In this document: positions 34,812-44,171 of the stretch, in pieces
Layout: each line of letters starts with the position of its first letter
Numbering within the stretch: position 1 is the stretch's first letter
Assembly: GCA_038108155.1 (NCBI GenBank)
Contig: JAYNHP010000009.1
Location: 1 to 61,415 of the forward strand
Reading direction: 5' to 3'
DNA length: 61,415 nt
DNA from: MED-G20 sp038108155
GTDB lineage: Bacteria; Bacteroidota; Bacteroidia; Flavobacteriales_D; Parvicellaceae
Position numbers and translations under genes: made by a program
The notes under the pieces: model-generated
Seen by the model: only the letters and a program-made list of their open reading frames with translations
What the model was told of the DNA's origin: nothing
Databases searched by the model: none

Positions 34812-37412
34812 ATGACAAGGATTAGATTTTTTTCTAACTTCTTAATTTTTTTTATAGCCTTTCTTGCTTTGAGTATTTTCACGTACTCTTTTTTTTATTT
34901 TAATAACAGCTTTTATTCCGCAGCTATTGAGCTTTCTAAAAGTTACCCTAGGCTTATCAAAATTATTGATTTTTCAGATACTCTGTTTAATGAGATTGAC
35001 TTTAGAAAGTATTTTAACGAAAGTTTTTTACCTGAAACAAAAATAGTTAGATTGTATTTGTCTGGTTCTGACTTAAAAAACGTTAATGACCAAATTGAAA
35101 AATTCAAAAGCATAGGCTTTATAAAAGACGAATTGAATTATTGGAGAAAAGCAAAACTAAAAGTTAACGGCGTTGAGGAAAAAATAAATTATAAATTTCA
35201 TGGCACCTCTGTTTCTCCCATAAGCAACCATAATTCAATTTCGCTCAGAATAAAGCATAAAAAGAATGGTAATTACCTCAATAATATGAGGCGGTTTTCA
35301 TTACTTACCTCTAAAGATGATTTAGACATATCGACAATAATTATAAATAAGATTGCATCTGACATAGGTTTAATTGCGCCAGTTGGGGAGATGGTTATTT
35401 TAAAAATCAACGATATTGATATTGGTATGTATATGCTAGTAGAACATCACAGCAAAGAGTGGTTTGAAAAATTCCATAAAATGACTAATTATTCACTTTT
35501 CAAGTCTAATGATGATTGGGACAGAAAAGAAAACACAGGATTAACTGCTCATCTATCCAGCTCAGATAATTTAGTAAATAACAAAGAAATAAAAGGCTCA
35601 TCTTTAGATCATTCCGTAAATCTGGGAGCTCTAAAGTTATTACTTGATGCTGTACAAAAGAAAGATCTTAAAAGTTTGAAGAAACTAATTGATTTAGATT
35701 ATGCAGCAAAATTTGTAGCATTAAACATACTTGCTAATAATGCCCATCATGTTTCAGGGGATAATTTTAAATATCTTTACGATCAAACGAGAGGGAAGTT
35801 TAAGTTTTTATTTAGAATAGAAGATTCTTTGAAACCTATTAATAAATCTCTAGAAAACTTTAATTCTTCATGGTTTGAAAGCTATTTTGTTAAATCTCAA
35901 ACTTTAGACATTTTTTATTTGTTAACTCAAGATGATGAGTTTAGATATTTAAGAGATAAACATCTTATGAACCTAATTGAAAGAAAAGATCAAATATTTA
36001 ATCTTGCCAAAAAAACTTTTAATGAAAACTATGATGTTCTCTACTCAAGTCAAAATTCCGTAAGGAAAGCAAATTTTTTTAAAAATGAATTTTTAAATAA
36101 TTTAGATAAAAATTTTGAGGCAATAGAAAATTATTTAAGTTACGGAAAAGTTTTTTTGACTTTTGAGAGGGAGAATTCATCTCCTGAATATTATGATGTC
36201 CTATCTATTTTCAACGACTCCTATACGCCATCTACAATAAAATTTAAAAACGAAAAAAATATTATTACAAGTGAATTTCAGGTGAAACCCTTGAAGATTG
36301 TAAAATCACTTGCTTCAAAAAACAGGATAACCAAAATTTCTCTAGAAAATGAAAATTCTTATAATAAATTTGAAATTCAAAATGATATTACTAATAAGTT
36401 ATTTTCAGAAAAAGACATTTATATAAATTACTTAAATAATTTTTCTTTAACAGAATACGAAGGTTCTTTGAATACACTCAAATTGAATAGTGTTGATTAT
36501 CTAATAGAAAAAAAAGAATTAATTGTCCTTCCTGGAAATTACAACATTAATAGAAATTTAATTTTTCCAGAAAATTTAAAGATTATATTCTCATCAGGCG
36601 TCAATTTTTCTTTAGATGAAAACATTTCTATTTTAATAAAATCAGACTTTGAAATAAATGGCACCCAAAAGTTACCAGTTTCAATAAAAAGTAAAATAAA
36701 GGAGAAATCTTTTGGTGTTTTAGCTATTTTGGGTAGAGAAAGATCCATAAATGTTTCTATAAACAATTTGAATATAAATGGAGGGTCAGAAGCATTAGTA
36801 GAAGGGGTAAGATATTTAGGTCAATTATCAATTCATAATGCAAATGTAAAAATAACCAATTCGATAATTGAAGGAAGCAGTTCTGATGATGGAATAAACA
36901 TTAGAGATAGCAAGGTATTTATTCATAACTCTATATTTAAAAATAATTCTGCCGATCAAATTGATTTAGACTTTTGCGATGGTGAAGTTCGCAAAAACAA
37001 ATTTTTTATTTCTAAAGACAATACAACAAAATTAGATTTTAATGGAGATGGATTAGATCTCAGCGGGTCAAAGATCAATATATCCGAAAATAAATTTTCT
37101 GGATTTCTTGATAAAGCATTGAGTATTGGTGAAGAATCAAGAGCTTTTATTAATAAAAATTTATTTGATAAGAATAAAAGTGCGATTACTATAAAAGATG
37201 GTTCCAAAGCATATGTTTTATCAAACGACTTTATTAACAATGAGCAAGACTTCTCACTGTATATAAAAAAAAGATTTTACGACCCTCCAATGCTTTACAT
37301 TAAGAATAGTGACATTGATAGATCAGTTTTTAATAATTTAAAGAATAAAATAAATTCAATTAAGATAAGTTCTGAATCTGAAATGAGAGACTTATATGCA
37401 AAGAATAGATAA
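34812..37412 (+). CDS. CotH-like kinase domain fused to a parallel beta-helix, membrane-anchored
   Basis: An 866-residue extracytoplasmic protein with one N-terminal anchor helix (residues ~8-28). Residues ~75-420 resemble CotH kinases: WRKAKLKVNG, RRFSLLTSKDD, MYMLVEHH, and YLYDQTRGKFKFL followed by RIEDS where CotH proteins have an acidic metal site. Residues ~590-850 form repeated short strands with Asn/Asp turns (NSIIEGSSSDDGINIRDS, NKFSGFLDKALSIG), typical of a right-handed parallel beta-helix. CotH of Bacillus phosphorylates spore-coat protein; the target here is unknown. It overlaps the VTC gene by 17 bp. Confidence 0.7.
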   Translation: MTRIRFFSNFLIFFIAFLALSIFTYSFFYFNNSFYSAAIELSKSYPRLIKIIDFSDTLFNEIDFRKYFNESFLPETKIVRLYLSGSDLKNVNDQIEKFKSIGFIKDELNYWRKAKLKVNGVEEKINYKFHGTSVSPISNHNSISLRIKHKKNGNYLNNMRRFSLLTSKDDLDISTIIINKIASDIGLIAPVGEMVILKINDIDIGMYMLVEHHSKEWFEKFHKMTNYSLFKSNDDWDRKENTGLTAHLSSSDNLVNNKEIKGSSLDHSVNLGALKLLLDAVQKKDLKSLKKLIDLDYAAKFVALNILANNAHHVSGDNFKYLYDQTRGKFKFLFRIEDSLKPINKSLENFNSSWFESYFVKSQTLDIFYLLTQDDEFRYLRDKHLMNLIERKDQIFNLAKKTFNENYDVLYSSQNSVRKANFFKNEFLNNLDKNFEAIENYLSYGKVFLTFERENSSPEYYDVLSIFNDSYTPSTIKFKNEKNIITSEFQVKPLKIVKSLASKNRITKISLENENSYNKFEIQNDITNKLFSEKDIYINYLNNFSLTEYEGSLNTLKLNSVDYLIEKKELIVLPGNYNINRNLIFPENLKIIFSSGVNFSLDENISILIKSDFEINGTQKLPVSIKSKIKEKSFGVLAILGRERSINVSINNLNINGGSEALVEGVRYLGQLSIHNANVKITNSIIEGSSSDDGINIRDSKVFIHNSIFKNNSADQIDLDFCDGEVRKNKFFISKDNTTKLDFNGDGLDLSGSKINISENKFSGFLDKALSIGEESRAFINKNLFDKNKSAITIKDGSKAYVLSNDFINNEQDFSLYIKKRFYDPPMLYIKNSDIDRSVFNNLKNKINSIKISSESEMRDLYAKNR

Positions 37413-38130
37413 TCTCATAAGACAAGAGTTCAAATACTATGTTTCTTCTGAAGTCATAGCTAAGTTAAGAACATATCTGAGAGAAATAATGAAAGTTGAT
37501 GAGAATGCTGATTCTAAAAATTACCAATACTCTATAACTAGTTTATATTTTGACACTCCAAATGAAGAGGATTTCGAAGACAAAGTCGATGGAATTAAAT
37601 CAAGAGAGAAATTTAGATTAAGAATCTATAATCATAGTAAAGACATCATCAAATTTGAATCAAAAAAAAGAGTAGAAACAGCAATTAAGAAGACTTCTGC
37701 AATAATTTCAACTAATGATGCAAGTGAGGTTTTAAATGGAAATTTTAAGTCGCTATTAAATAGCAATAATGAATTTCTCAAATTATCTTATGCTAAATTA
37801 ACCTCTCGAGGCTACAGACCTAAACTAATTGTTGAGTATGATAGAGAAGCTTATTTTCTTCCTTATGGAAATATTCGAATAACTTTTGATTTAAATTTGC
37901 GTACTTATAACTCTGAGACTGATATTTTAAATATTTCCAACGCAGCTATACCTATTTTTGAAGATAACTTGCAAGTATTAGAAGTTAAGCACAGCATCCC
38001 TTTACCTTCCCATTTAAAATTTATTTTAAGTAAAATTCCCGCAACTAGAAACGCTATAAGTAAGTTTGTTTTAGGACATAAATATATCGAATCTTCATCT
38101 TACAGAGACCCAGTGAACTCTCCTTTTTGA
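37396..38130 (+). CDS. VTC-domain protein (polyphosphate polymerase-like)
   Basis: A 244-residue triphosphate-tunnel protein like the catalytic domain of yeast VTC4. Charged tunnel motifs are in place: RQEFKYYV (Glu and Lys on strand 1), TSLYFDT, KFRLRIY, FESKKR, VEYDREAYF, RITFD and LEVKHS. No membrane helix is present, so it should lie in the cytoplasm, probably beside DUF4956. VTC domains make polyphosphate from ATP or bind phosphate chains; either role is possible. It overlaps the genes on both sides (17 and 4 bp). Confidence 0.85.
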   Translation: MQRIDNLIRQEFKYYVSSEVIAKLRTYLREIMKVDENADSKNYQYSITSLYFDTPNEEDFEDKVDGIKSREKFRLRIYNHSKDIIKFESKKRVETAIKKTSAIISTNDASEVLNGNFKSLLNSNNEFLKLSYAKLTSRGYRPKLIVEYDREAYFLPYGNIRITFDLNLRTYNSETDILNISNAAIPIFEDNLQVLEVKHSIPLPSHLKFILSKIPATRNAISKFVLGHKYIESSSYRDPVNSPF

Positions 38131-39854
38131 AAATGCAAAAAGAATTTCAATTCAAAGCTTCAATCATCATACCCGTTCTAAATGAGGAAAAATTTATTGA
38201 AAATTGCGTTGAGTCAGTGATAGATAACACCAATGATATTGAAAAAATGGAAATTCTTATTGTTGATGGAGGAAGTGAAGATAATACAGTTGAAATTGTC
38301 AAAACAATCTCTTCAAAATTTAAAAATATTAGATTACTACATAATTCAAAAAAAATTACTCCCGTTTCCTTAAATATAGCCATTAAAGAATCTTTGGGAG
38401 AATATATCGTTAGATTAGACGCTCACGCAATCTATTCAAAAAATTATGTAAATAAATGTATTCAAATACTTGAAAGTTCTAGTGATGAAGTGGGTAACGT
38501 TGGTGGTTATATTGAAACAAAGTCTACAAAATCTTCAGTTTTTTCTCAGGCAATCTCTTTATGTTTATCAAGTATTTTTGGAGTAGGTATATCTAAATTT
38601 AGAATTTCAAAACCAAGAAAAAGGGAATTTGTAGATACAGTTCCTTTTGGATGTTTCAGGAGATCATTATTTAATGAAATAGGATTGTTTAATGAGGAAG
38701 AAGCAAGAAATGAGGATTTAGAATTTAATCAAAGAATTCTAAAGGCAAATAAAAAAATAATTTTAGATCCCGAGATTCACTCAACTTACTTCTCTAGGTC
38801 AACTTTACATAAATTATTTTTACAACAATTTGATAATGGAAAAATAGTTACCAATAAATTTAGAGGAAAAAAATCTTTTCATAAGCCGAGACATTTTATT
38901 CCATTTATATTTTTTTCTTATCTTCTAAATATTCCCTTTATAGGTTTGGTTCAAAATTTTTATGATCCGCTAAGAGATTTTTTTTTCATTTGTTTAATCC
39001 CATTATTTTTATATTTAATTCTAAATATAAGTTTTAGTTTTTTAATTGCATTGAGAAACAAGAATATTCTTTTATTCCCTAACTTAATGTTTGTTTTTTT
39101 TATAGTTCATTTTAGTTATGGTCTTGGATCTTTTTTTGGAATCTTTTTTAGAGAAAAAAAAGTTTCTTTAAAAGTTTTTTTGGAGGAGACATTTCCTTAC
39201 AAATCTACTTTTGAAAGGAGGCATTTTGGCTTCTTTACAAATTTAATAAAATTTATTGCTTTAAGAGTGGCTTATTTTCTATATCTTTTAGGATTAACAG
39301 CAAATGCGTTAACTATTTCTTCAATTTTCTTAGCTTCTTTTTCTTTTCTCTTTTTATATAAGGGCATAATTAATGATTCTATTTATTATGCAATGTTTGG
39401 TTATTTTTTCATGTGTATTGTTTTATTTATAGATTTTGTAGACGGAACTTTATCAAGAATTAATAAAATAAAATATAAAACTGGAGAAGCTTTAGATAAC
39501 TTGCCACCAGATATTATTAGAGTTGGTTCAATTTTACTTTTTGGAATTCTTTCGGAGAATATTTTATTAATCTTAATATCCCTAATTAGCGCAATTATTA
39601 TTACAAGATACATACCCGAAACAGTAGAAAACATTAAAAAAGAACGAGATTGGATAAGGATTTTAATTGGTTCTAGAATGTCAATTTCTGGTTTAAGATT
39701 AATTTCTCTTTTATTTATTCCTAGCTTAATTTTAATAACATTTTTATTACCAAATAATAGAATTTTTTATACATCTTTTTTAGTAGTTCTGTATTTTATT
39801 TTTTCATTTTCTTGGTTGATTTTATCTTTGGAGGATAAGGAGGAAAAAAATTAA
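38127..39854 (+). CDS. Fusion: GT2 glycosyltransferase + CDP-alcohol phosphatidyltransferase
   Basis: 575 residues. The N-terminal GT2 domain (~10-235) has SIIIPVLNEEKFIENC, VDGGSEDNT and RLDAHA (metal site), then helices to ~360. From ~375 a CDP-alcohol transferase domain has D436-x2-D439-G440-x2-S443-R444-x8-G453-x3-D457, but the last acid is Asp462, one residue later than the canonical position (Pro461), and the usual Ala is Ser443. It may combine sugar transfer with transfer of a phospho-alcohol from a CDP donor. It overlaps the VTC gene by 4 bp. Confidence 0.82.
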   Translation: MKMQKEFQFKASIIIPVLNEEKFIENCVESVIDNTNDIEKMEILIVDGGSEDNTVEIVKTISSKFKNIRLLHNSKKITPVSLNIAIKESLGEYIVRLDAHAIYSKNYVNKCIQILESSSDEVGNVGGYIETKSTKSSVFSQAISLCLSSIFGVGISKFRISKPRKREFVDTVPFGCFRRSLFNEIGLFNEEEARNEDLEFNQRILKANKKIILDPEIHSTYFSRSTLHKLFLQQFDNGKIVTNKFRGKKSFHKPRHFIPFIFFSYLLNIPFIGLVQNFYDPLRDFFFICLIPLFLYLILNISFSFLIALRNKNILLFPNLMFVFFIVHFSYGLGSFFGIFFREKKVSLKVFLEETFPYKSTFERRHFGFFTNLIKFIALRVAYFLYLLGLTANALTISSIFLASFSFLFLYKGIINDSIYYAMFGYFFMCIVLFIDFVDGTLSRINKIKYKTGEALDNLPPDIIRVGSILLFGILSENILLILISLISAIIITRYIPETVENIKKERDWIRILIGSRMSISGLRLISLLFIPSLILITFLLPNNRIFYTSFLVVLYFIFSFSWLILSLEDKEEKN

Positions 39855-39909
39855 AGACGTATCTAGATCAAATTTAAACTCAGTTCAATTATATTTACCT
39901 GTAAGAAAA

Positions 39910-41106
39910 TTGTTTATCCTAGCATTTGCTTTCTTTTATGCAATTTGGGGAACTAGTTGGACTTTTCCTATTGTAAATATTAATTATTCGTATTTATGGT
40001 TTGGAACGGCTCTATTAGCTATATTTTTTTCAAATACTAAAAAAATTAGCATAGATAATTTTTTACCTCTATTTCTCATTGGCTTATGTACAATACTTTT
40101 TTTCTTTATAGGTATTCCTGATAATTTAACTTCAGATCGAAGCGATGACTTTTACTATCTTTTAATTTATGTTTTAAAAATAATACTAGGAATATTTTTA
40201 ATTTTTTCTTTTATAAACCTTTTAAAAGGTGAAGAAGATCTCAATCTCTTTTTTTTAGTCATTGCAATTACAATAGTTCCAATCATTATTTATTTGTCTT
40301 ATAAATATTTATACGTATATGATTTAAATTTTATTGGAGTTCAAGTAGATGATAGCTTAAGAGGAACTAAAACATTTAAGAACTCTTTAGCTACTTCTCT
40401 CGCTTTAATAGCTCCTTTTTTATTAGCAGGCTTTTTCTCAAATAAGAAAAAGGTAATTTATTTTTTTGCGATATCTGCTTTATTATTTTTTATTTATTAC
40501 GTAAATTCCAGATCTGCAATTATTATTCTTTTAGTAGAAATTTTGTTTTTCTTCTTTTTATCCAGATCACAAAAGTTAAGAAGAAATCTTAGTTGGATTT
40601 TTTTGTTTTTTATTGGAGCTATAGTTATTTCAGGTATTTCACTATCAGATTGGATTATGAAAAATAATACCTTCTCTGATAGTGGGCTACCTGAATATTT
40701 TCAGGCTGATAACGAAAGTTTGTTTGAAACTCACAGAGGATTCTTGCTAATTGAATCTCTTAATGGATATTTAGATTCATCATTAGTTGGTAATGGTATA
40801 GCTACATTTAGAATCAGACCTTCTAATTTAGATTCTAGAACCGATACTCATAATGATTATGCTTTATTGTTATATGAGCAAGGTACTCTCGGCTTTTTTT
40901 TATTTCTTTTTCTTATAATGTGGAGAATATCGATAAATTCTAAGCTTTTAAAGCAGCATAATAATAGATTCTTAGAGGCTTCCTCTTGCTCATTAGCAGG
41001 ATTGCTAGTTGCATTGATGTTTGTTAATTTAATTCAAACACTTATTTTTTGGACAATAATTGCTATAAGTTATGTCTTTAGCGCAATATATCAAAATAAG
41101 AAGTAA
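39910..41106 (+). CDS. O-antigen ligase/polymerase-like membrane protein (WaaL/Wzy)
   Basis: About 10-12 hydrophobic helices in 398 residues, with a periplasmic loop containing ETHRGFLLIE, NGIATFRIRP and DTHNDYALLLYEQG, the Wzy_C/ligase hallmark. It should polymerise or ligate the lipid-linked repeat unit. The start is uncertain: the TTG at 39910 has no ribosome site, whereas an AAGGAGG overlapping the end of the previous gene (39836-39842) sits 7 bp before an in-frame ATT at 39850. The true start may therefore be further upstream than given. Confidence 0.83.
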   Translation: MFILAFAFFYAIWGTSWTFPIVNINYSYLWFGTALLAIFFSNTKKISIDNFLPLFLIGLCTILFFFIGIPDNLTSDRSDDFYYLLIYVLKIILGIFLIFSFINLLKGEEDLNLFFLVIAITIVPIIIYLSYKYLYVYDLNFIGVQVDDSLRGTKTFKNSLATSLALIAPFLLAGFFSNKKKVIYFFAISALLFFIYYVNSRSAIIILLVEILFFFFLSRSQKLRRNLSWIFLFFIGAIVISGISLSDWIMKNNTFSDSGLPEYFQADNESLFETHRGFLLIESLNGYLDSSLVGNGIATFRIRPSNLDSRTDTHNDYALLLYEQGTLGFFLFLFLIMWRISINSKLLKQHNNRFLEASSCSLAGLLVALMFVNLIQTLIFWTIIAISYVFSAIYQNKK

Positions 41107-41125
41107 CTATTTTTTTTAAGTCAAA

Positions 41126-43029
41126 ATGTGCGGAGTTTCAGGTATTTTTTCACCAAATAGACCTATAGAAAAGTCTTTAAATATGATGTTAGGAACCCTT
41201 GAGCACAGAGGACCTGATAATACTGGAAAATATATATCTGAGAACTTTGGAATGGCACATAACAGATTAAGCATTATCGATTTGTCAGATGAGGCTAATC
41301 AACCAATGCAAGATGATTCAGGAAGATATTTAATAAGCTTTAATGGAGAAATTTTTAATTACAAAGAATTAAGAGAAGAATTATCTCTTGCCGGGAATGT
41401 TTTTCAAACTAATAGTGATACAGAAATTCTTTTAAAAGGGTTTATAAAAAATGGTAAAAGTTTTTTGGATAAATTACGTGGCTTTTATTCTTTTTGTATT
41501 TATGACAGTCTGGAAAATAAAGCCTTTTTTTCTAGGGATTGTTTTGGAAAAAAACCTCTTTATTTTTTTAAAAATAAAAAAGAATTTATATTTGGTTCAG
41601 AGATTAAATCTATTTTAAAAGTAGTGAAACCTCATGTAAGTGTTGATTTTGATTCAATGTCTCATTTTTTATGGAAGGGGTACTATGTAGATGGAAATAC
41701 AGCTTTTGCTGAGATCAAATCAATTCTTCCAGGACAAATTCTAGAGGTCACTTATTTGAATCAAAAAATAAATATTAAAAAAAAATCAACCAATATTTTT
41801 TTAAAACTCTCCGAACAAGAGTCCAATAAANNNNNNNNNNCAATACAGATATTAATGAAATCAACAGTTCGCTTAAAGAGGCAGTTAACTATAGATTTGT
41901 TTCGGATGTTCCATTTTCTTTTCTTTTGTCAGGAGGAATTGATTCTTCTTTAGTGACAGCTATTGCATCAAGCCTTAAAAGAGATGAGAGCATTGAAAGC
42001 CACTATTTAGGATACGAAGAAGAAGATATTTTTAAAAGCCACGCGTCATTCGTTTCAAAAAAAATTAAAACTTTGCATAAAGAACATGTCATGTCGCAAC
42101 CCAGTTTAGAAGAAGCAGTATCGTTAATGGTTAATATTTTTGATGAACCATTTGGAGATTATTCTGCAATACCTAGTCATCAAATTTATAAAAAAATTAG
42201 TGTTTTTAATAAAGTGGTAATCTCTGGAGATGGAGCAGATGAAATTTTTGCAGGTTATAAAGATGCAAAACTTTTCTATTTAAAAAGCAAATTGCCTTCC
42301 TTTAACTTTAAGAACTTAAAATTCTTATCATTTTGTTATTACTTATTAAATACCAAATTCTCGATAATAAGGAAATTGGCATATGTTTTCCTTATTTTTT
42401 TTGGAAATGATGAAAATTTAAGCTTAGCTTCATACAGAGGTGGATGGAATTTGTACTACAGAAAGAAATACATGACAAAAGAGGGCTTCAAGATCTTGGG
42501 AGGAGAAAAAGCAGAACTCGAAGAGCAAAACTCTTTTAAAAACTCAGGAAGTACAATTCTTGAGAGGTATGTCAATTATGATTTAAAGAGACTTGCATTT
42601 GATTTTTTAGTCAAAATAGATAGAACTTCCATGAAAAACTCTATCGAAGTTAGGTCCCCCTATTTAGATAAATTTTTTGTAAAAAATTTATACCCATTTA
42701 ACCCAAAGAATCTATTCAGTTTAAAAACAAACAAGATAAGACTTAAAGAGCTTTTATTGAAGTATGATCTTCAAAAAATTAGTAAAACTCCAAAGCAAGG
42801 GTTTACGCCACCTCTAGAAAAATGGATTATCTCAGAAGAAAGTAAAAACTTTTTAAATAGAATTTTTGAAGATCAAAATTCAATTATCAGAAAGTTATTT
42901 AAATTAAAAAAATTAAAAAAAATGCTCAAGAATGATGATTTATTAATTATTAATAAATCACGATTATGGTTTCTTATGATTCTTCATGTTTGGTATAAAG
43001 AAAATTTTACAAAAATTTATTCGAAATGA
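41126..43029 (+). CDS. Asparagine synthetase-like (AsnB/WbpS) amidotransferase, broken by an assembly gap
   Basis: The N-terminal class II glutaminase starts with the nucleophile Cys2 (MCGVSGIFS), then EHRGPDNTG and SFNGEIFNY. After the 10-N gap the frame changes: from base 41842 it reads NTDINEINSSLKEAV and then FSFLLSGGIDSS, the PP-loop of the synthetase domain, through to KQGFTPPLEKW. The frame difference matches an arbitrary gap length, so I consider the gene intact. In glycan clusters such enzymes (WbpS of P. aeruginosa O6) amidate uronic acids, which suits the UDP-GalNAcA genes at 9802-12108. Confidence 0.88.
41831..41840. other. Assembly gap (10 N)
   Basis: Ten undetermined bases between the glutaminase and synthetase domains of the AsnB-like gene. 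The reading frame differs by one across it, showing that the number of Ns is not the true length. Confidence 0.99.
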
Positions 43030-44171
43030 AAATTTTACATATTGCCCCCATAAAATTTGAAAAAAAATTTAATATTGATTCTGAAAGTAATTCTCCAGAA
43101 GGTATTTCGAAAAGTGTCCCGAGCTTGGCAAATGCTCAAAAACAAAGTGGAAACTACGTTGGAGTTATTTCATCTTCTAAATCAGAAGTTGCTGTTTCAA
43201 AAGATATTTATTGGAATAGTTTAAAAAACACATATTCTTCAATTTTCCTTTTTTTAAAAGTTTTAAGAGATTTTGGAAAACCAGATCTAATACATATTCA
43301 TGATATCTATAGTTTAAGACAAATATTCTTTTCCTTATTTTTTATCTTATTAAATGTAAAAATATTCATATCTCCGCGTGGTTGTTTTTCAGAAATAGCA
43401 TTATCAAGAAGCAAGATTAAAAAAAAACTTTTTCTTATTTTTTTTAAAATTTACGCTTTTTTTATTCATTCTTTTATCGCTTTGAATGATGGCGAAAAAA
43501 AGCAAATTTCTAAGCAATTCAAAAATAAAAGGATAATAATAATTAGCAATGGATCTGACTACGATGCAAAGAAAAATAAATCTCTCGAAAAAAAATTTCA
43601 AGAAAAAAATAATAAAGCTTTCTATACAGTAGGTTACTTGGGAAGATTTGATGTCTTTATTAAAGGCTTAGATAACCTATTAAAAGGTTACAGTAATTAC
43701 CAAATGAACGCAGATGAAATACAAATTAAACTTGTATTTGTTGGTGAACATAGGTCTAAAGAAGTTGATAGTGTTGAATTTTTTAGTTCAATGCAAACTA
43801 AACTTCCTTATCCTGAAATGTTCATAGTGAAAGAACCATGTTATGGAATTGATAAATGGAGAGAATTAGCCTCATTTGATTTATTAGCTCTGCCTTCAAG
43901 ATCGGAAGGAATGCCTAATGTCGCTTTAGAAGCTATGTCAATAGGCGTGCCTTGTATGATTTCTCCTGAAACAAACATGAGCGAAATTATATTAAAATCT
44001 GATTCAGGTTGGTTAGTTGAGACAAATGAGAAGGATATAGAATTCTTTTTTAATAACTTAATAAAAATAAAAAAGTCAGAACTAGTAAAAAAAGGAAATA
44101 ATGCTAAGAAATTCATAAAAGATAACCTCACATGGGATAAAATTGCCAAAACAAGTTACTTTGCAAAATGA
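43026..44171 (+). CDS. GT4-family glycosyltransferase
   Basis: Retaining GT-B enzyme of 381 residues. The N-terminal half has HIHDIYSLRQIFF and ISPRGCFSEIALS; the C-terminal half has GYLGRFDVFIKGLDNLL and the family signature DLLALPSRSEGMPNVALEAM, with the Glu pair that binds the donor. No signal peptide; it should act at the cytoplasmic face on the growing lipid-linked unit. It overlaps asnB and the GAPDH-like gene by 4 bp each, so the three are likely coupled. The sugar specificity is unknown. Confidence 0.88.
   Translation: MKILHIAPIKFEKKFNIDSESNSPEGISKSVPSLANAQKQSGNYVGVISSSKSEVAVSKDIYWNSLKNTYSSIFLFLKVLRDFGKPDLIHIHDIYSLRQIFFSLFFILLNVKIFISPRGCFSEIALSRSKIKKKLFLIFFKIYAFFIHSFIALNDGEKKQISKQFKNKRIIIISNGSDYDAKKNKSLEKKFQEKNNKAFYTVGYLGRFDVFIKGLDNLLKGYSNYQMNADEIQIKLVFVGEHRSKEVDSVEFFSSMQTKLPYPEMFIVKEPCYGIDKWRELASFDLLALPSRSEGMPNVALEAMSIGVPCMISPETNMSEIILKSDSGWLVETNEKDIEFFFNNLIKIKKSELVKKGNNAKKFIKDNLTWDKIAKTSYFAK

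Noticed and set aside
41126..43029. Two separate genes or a frameshifted asnB pseudogene
   Set aside because: The frame change coincides with a 10-N placeholder; both halves are intact and contiguous in the family alignment.
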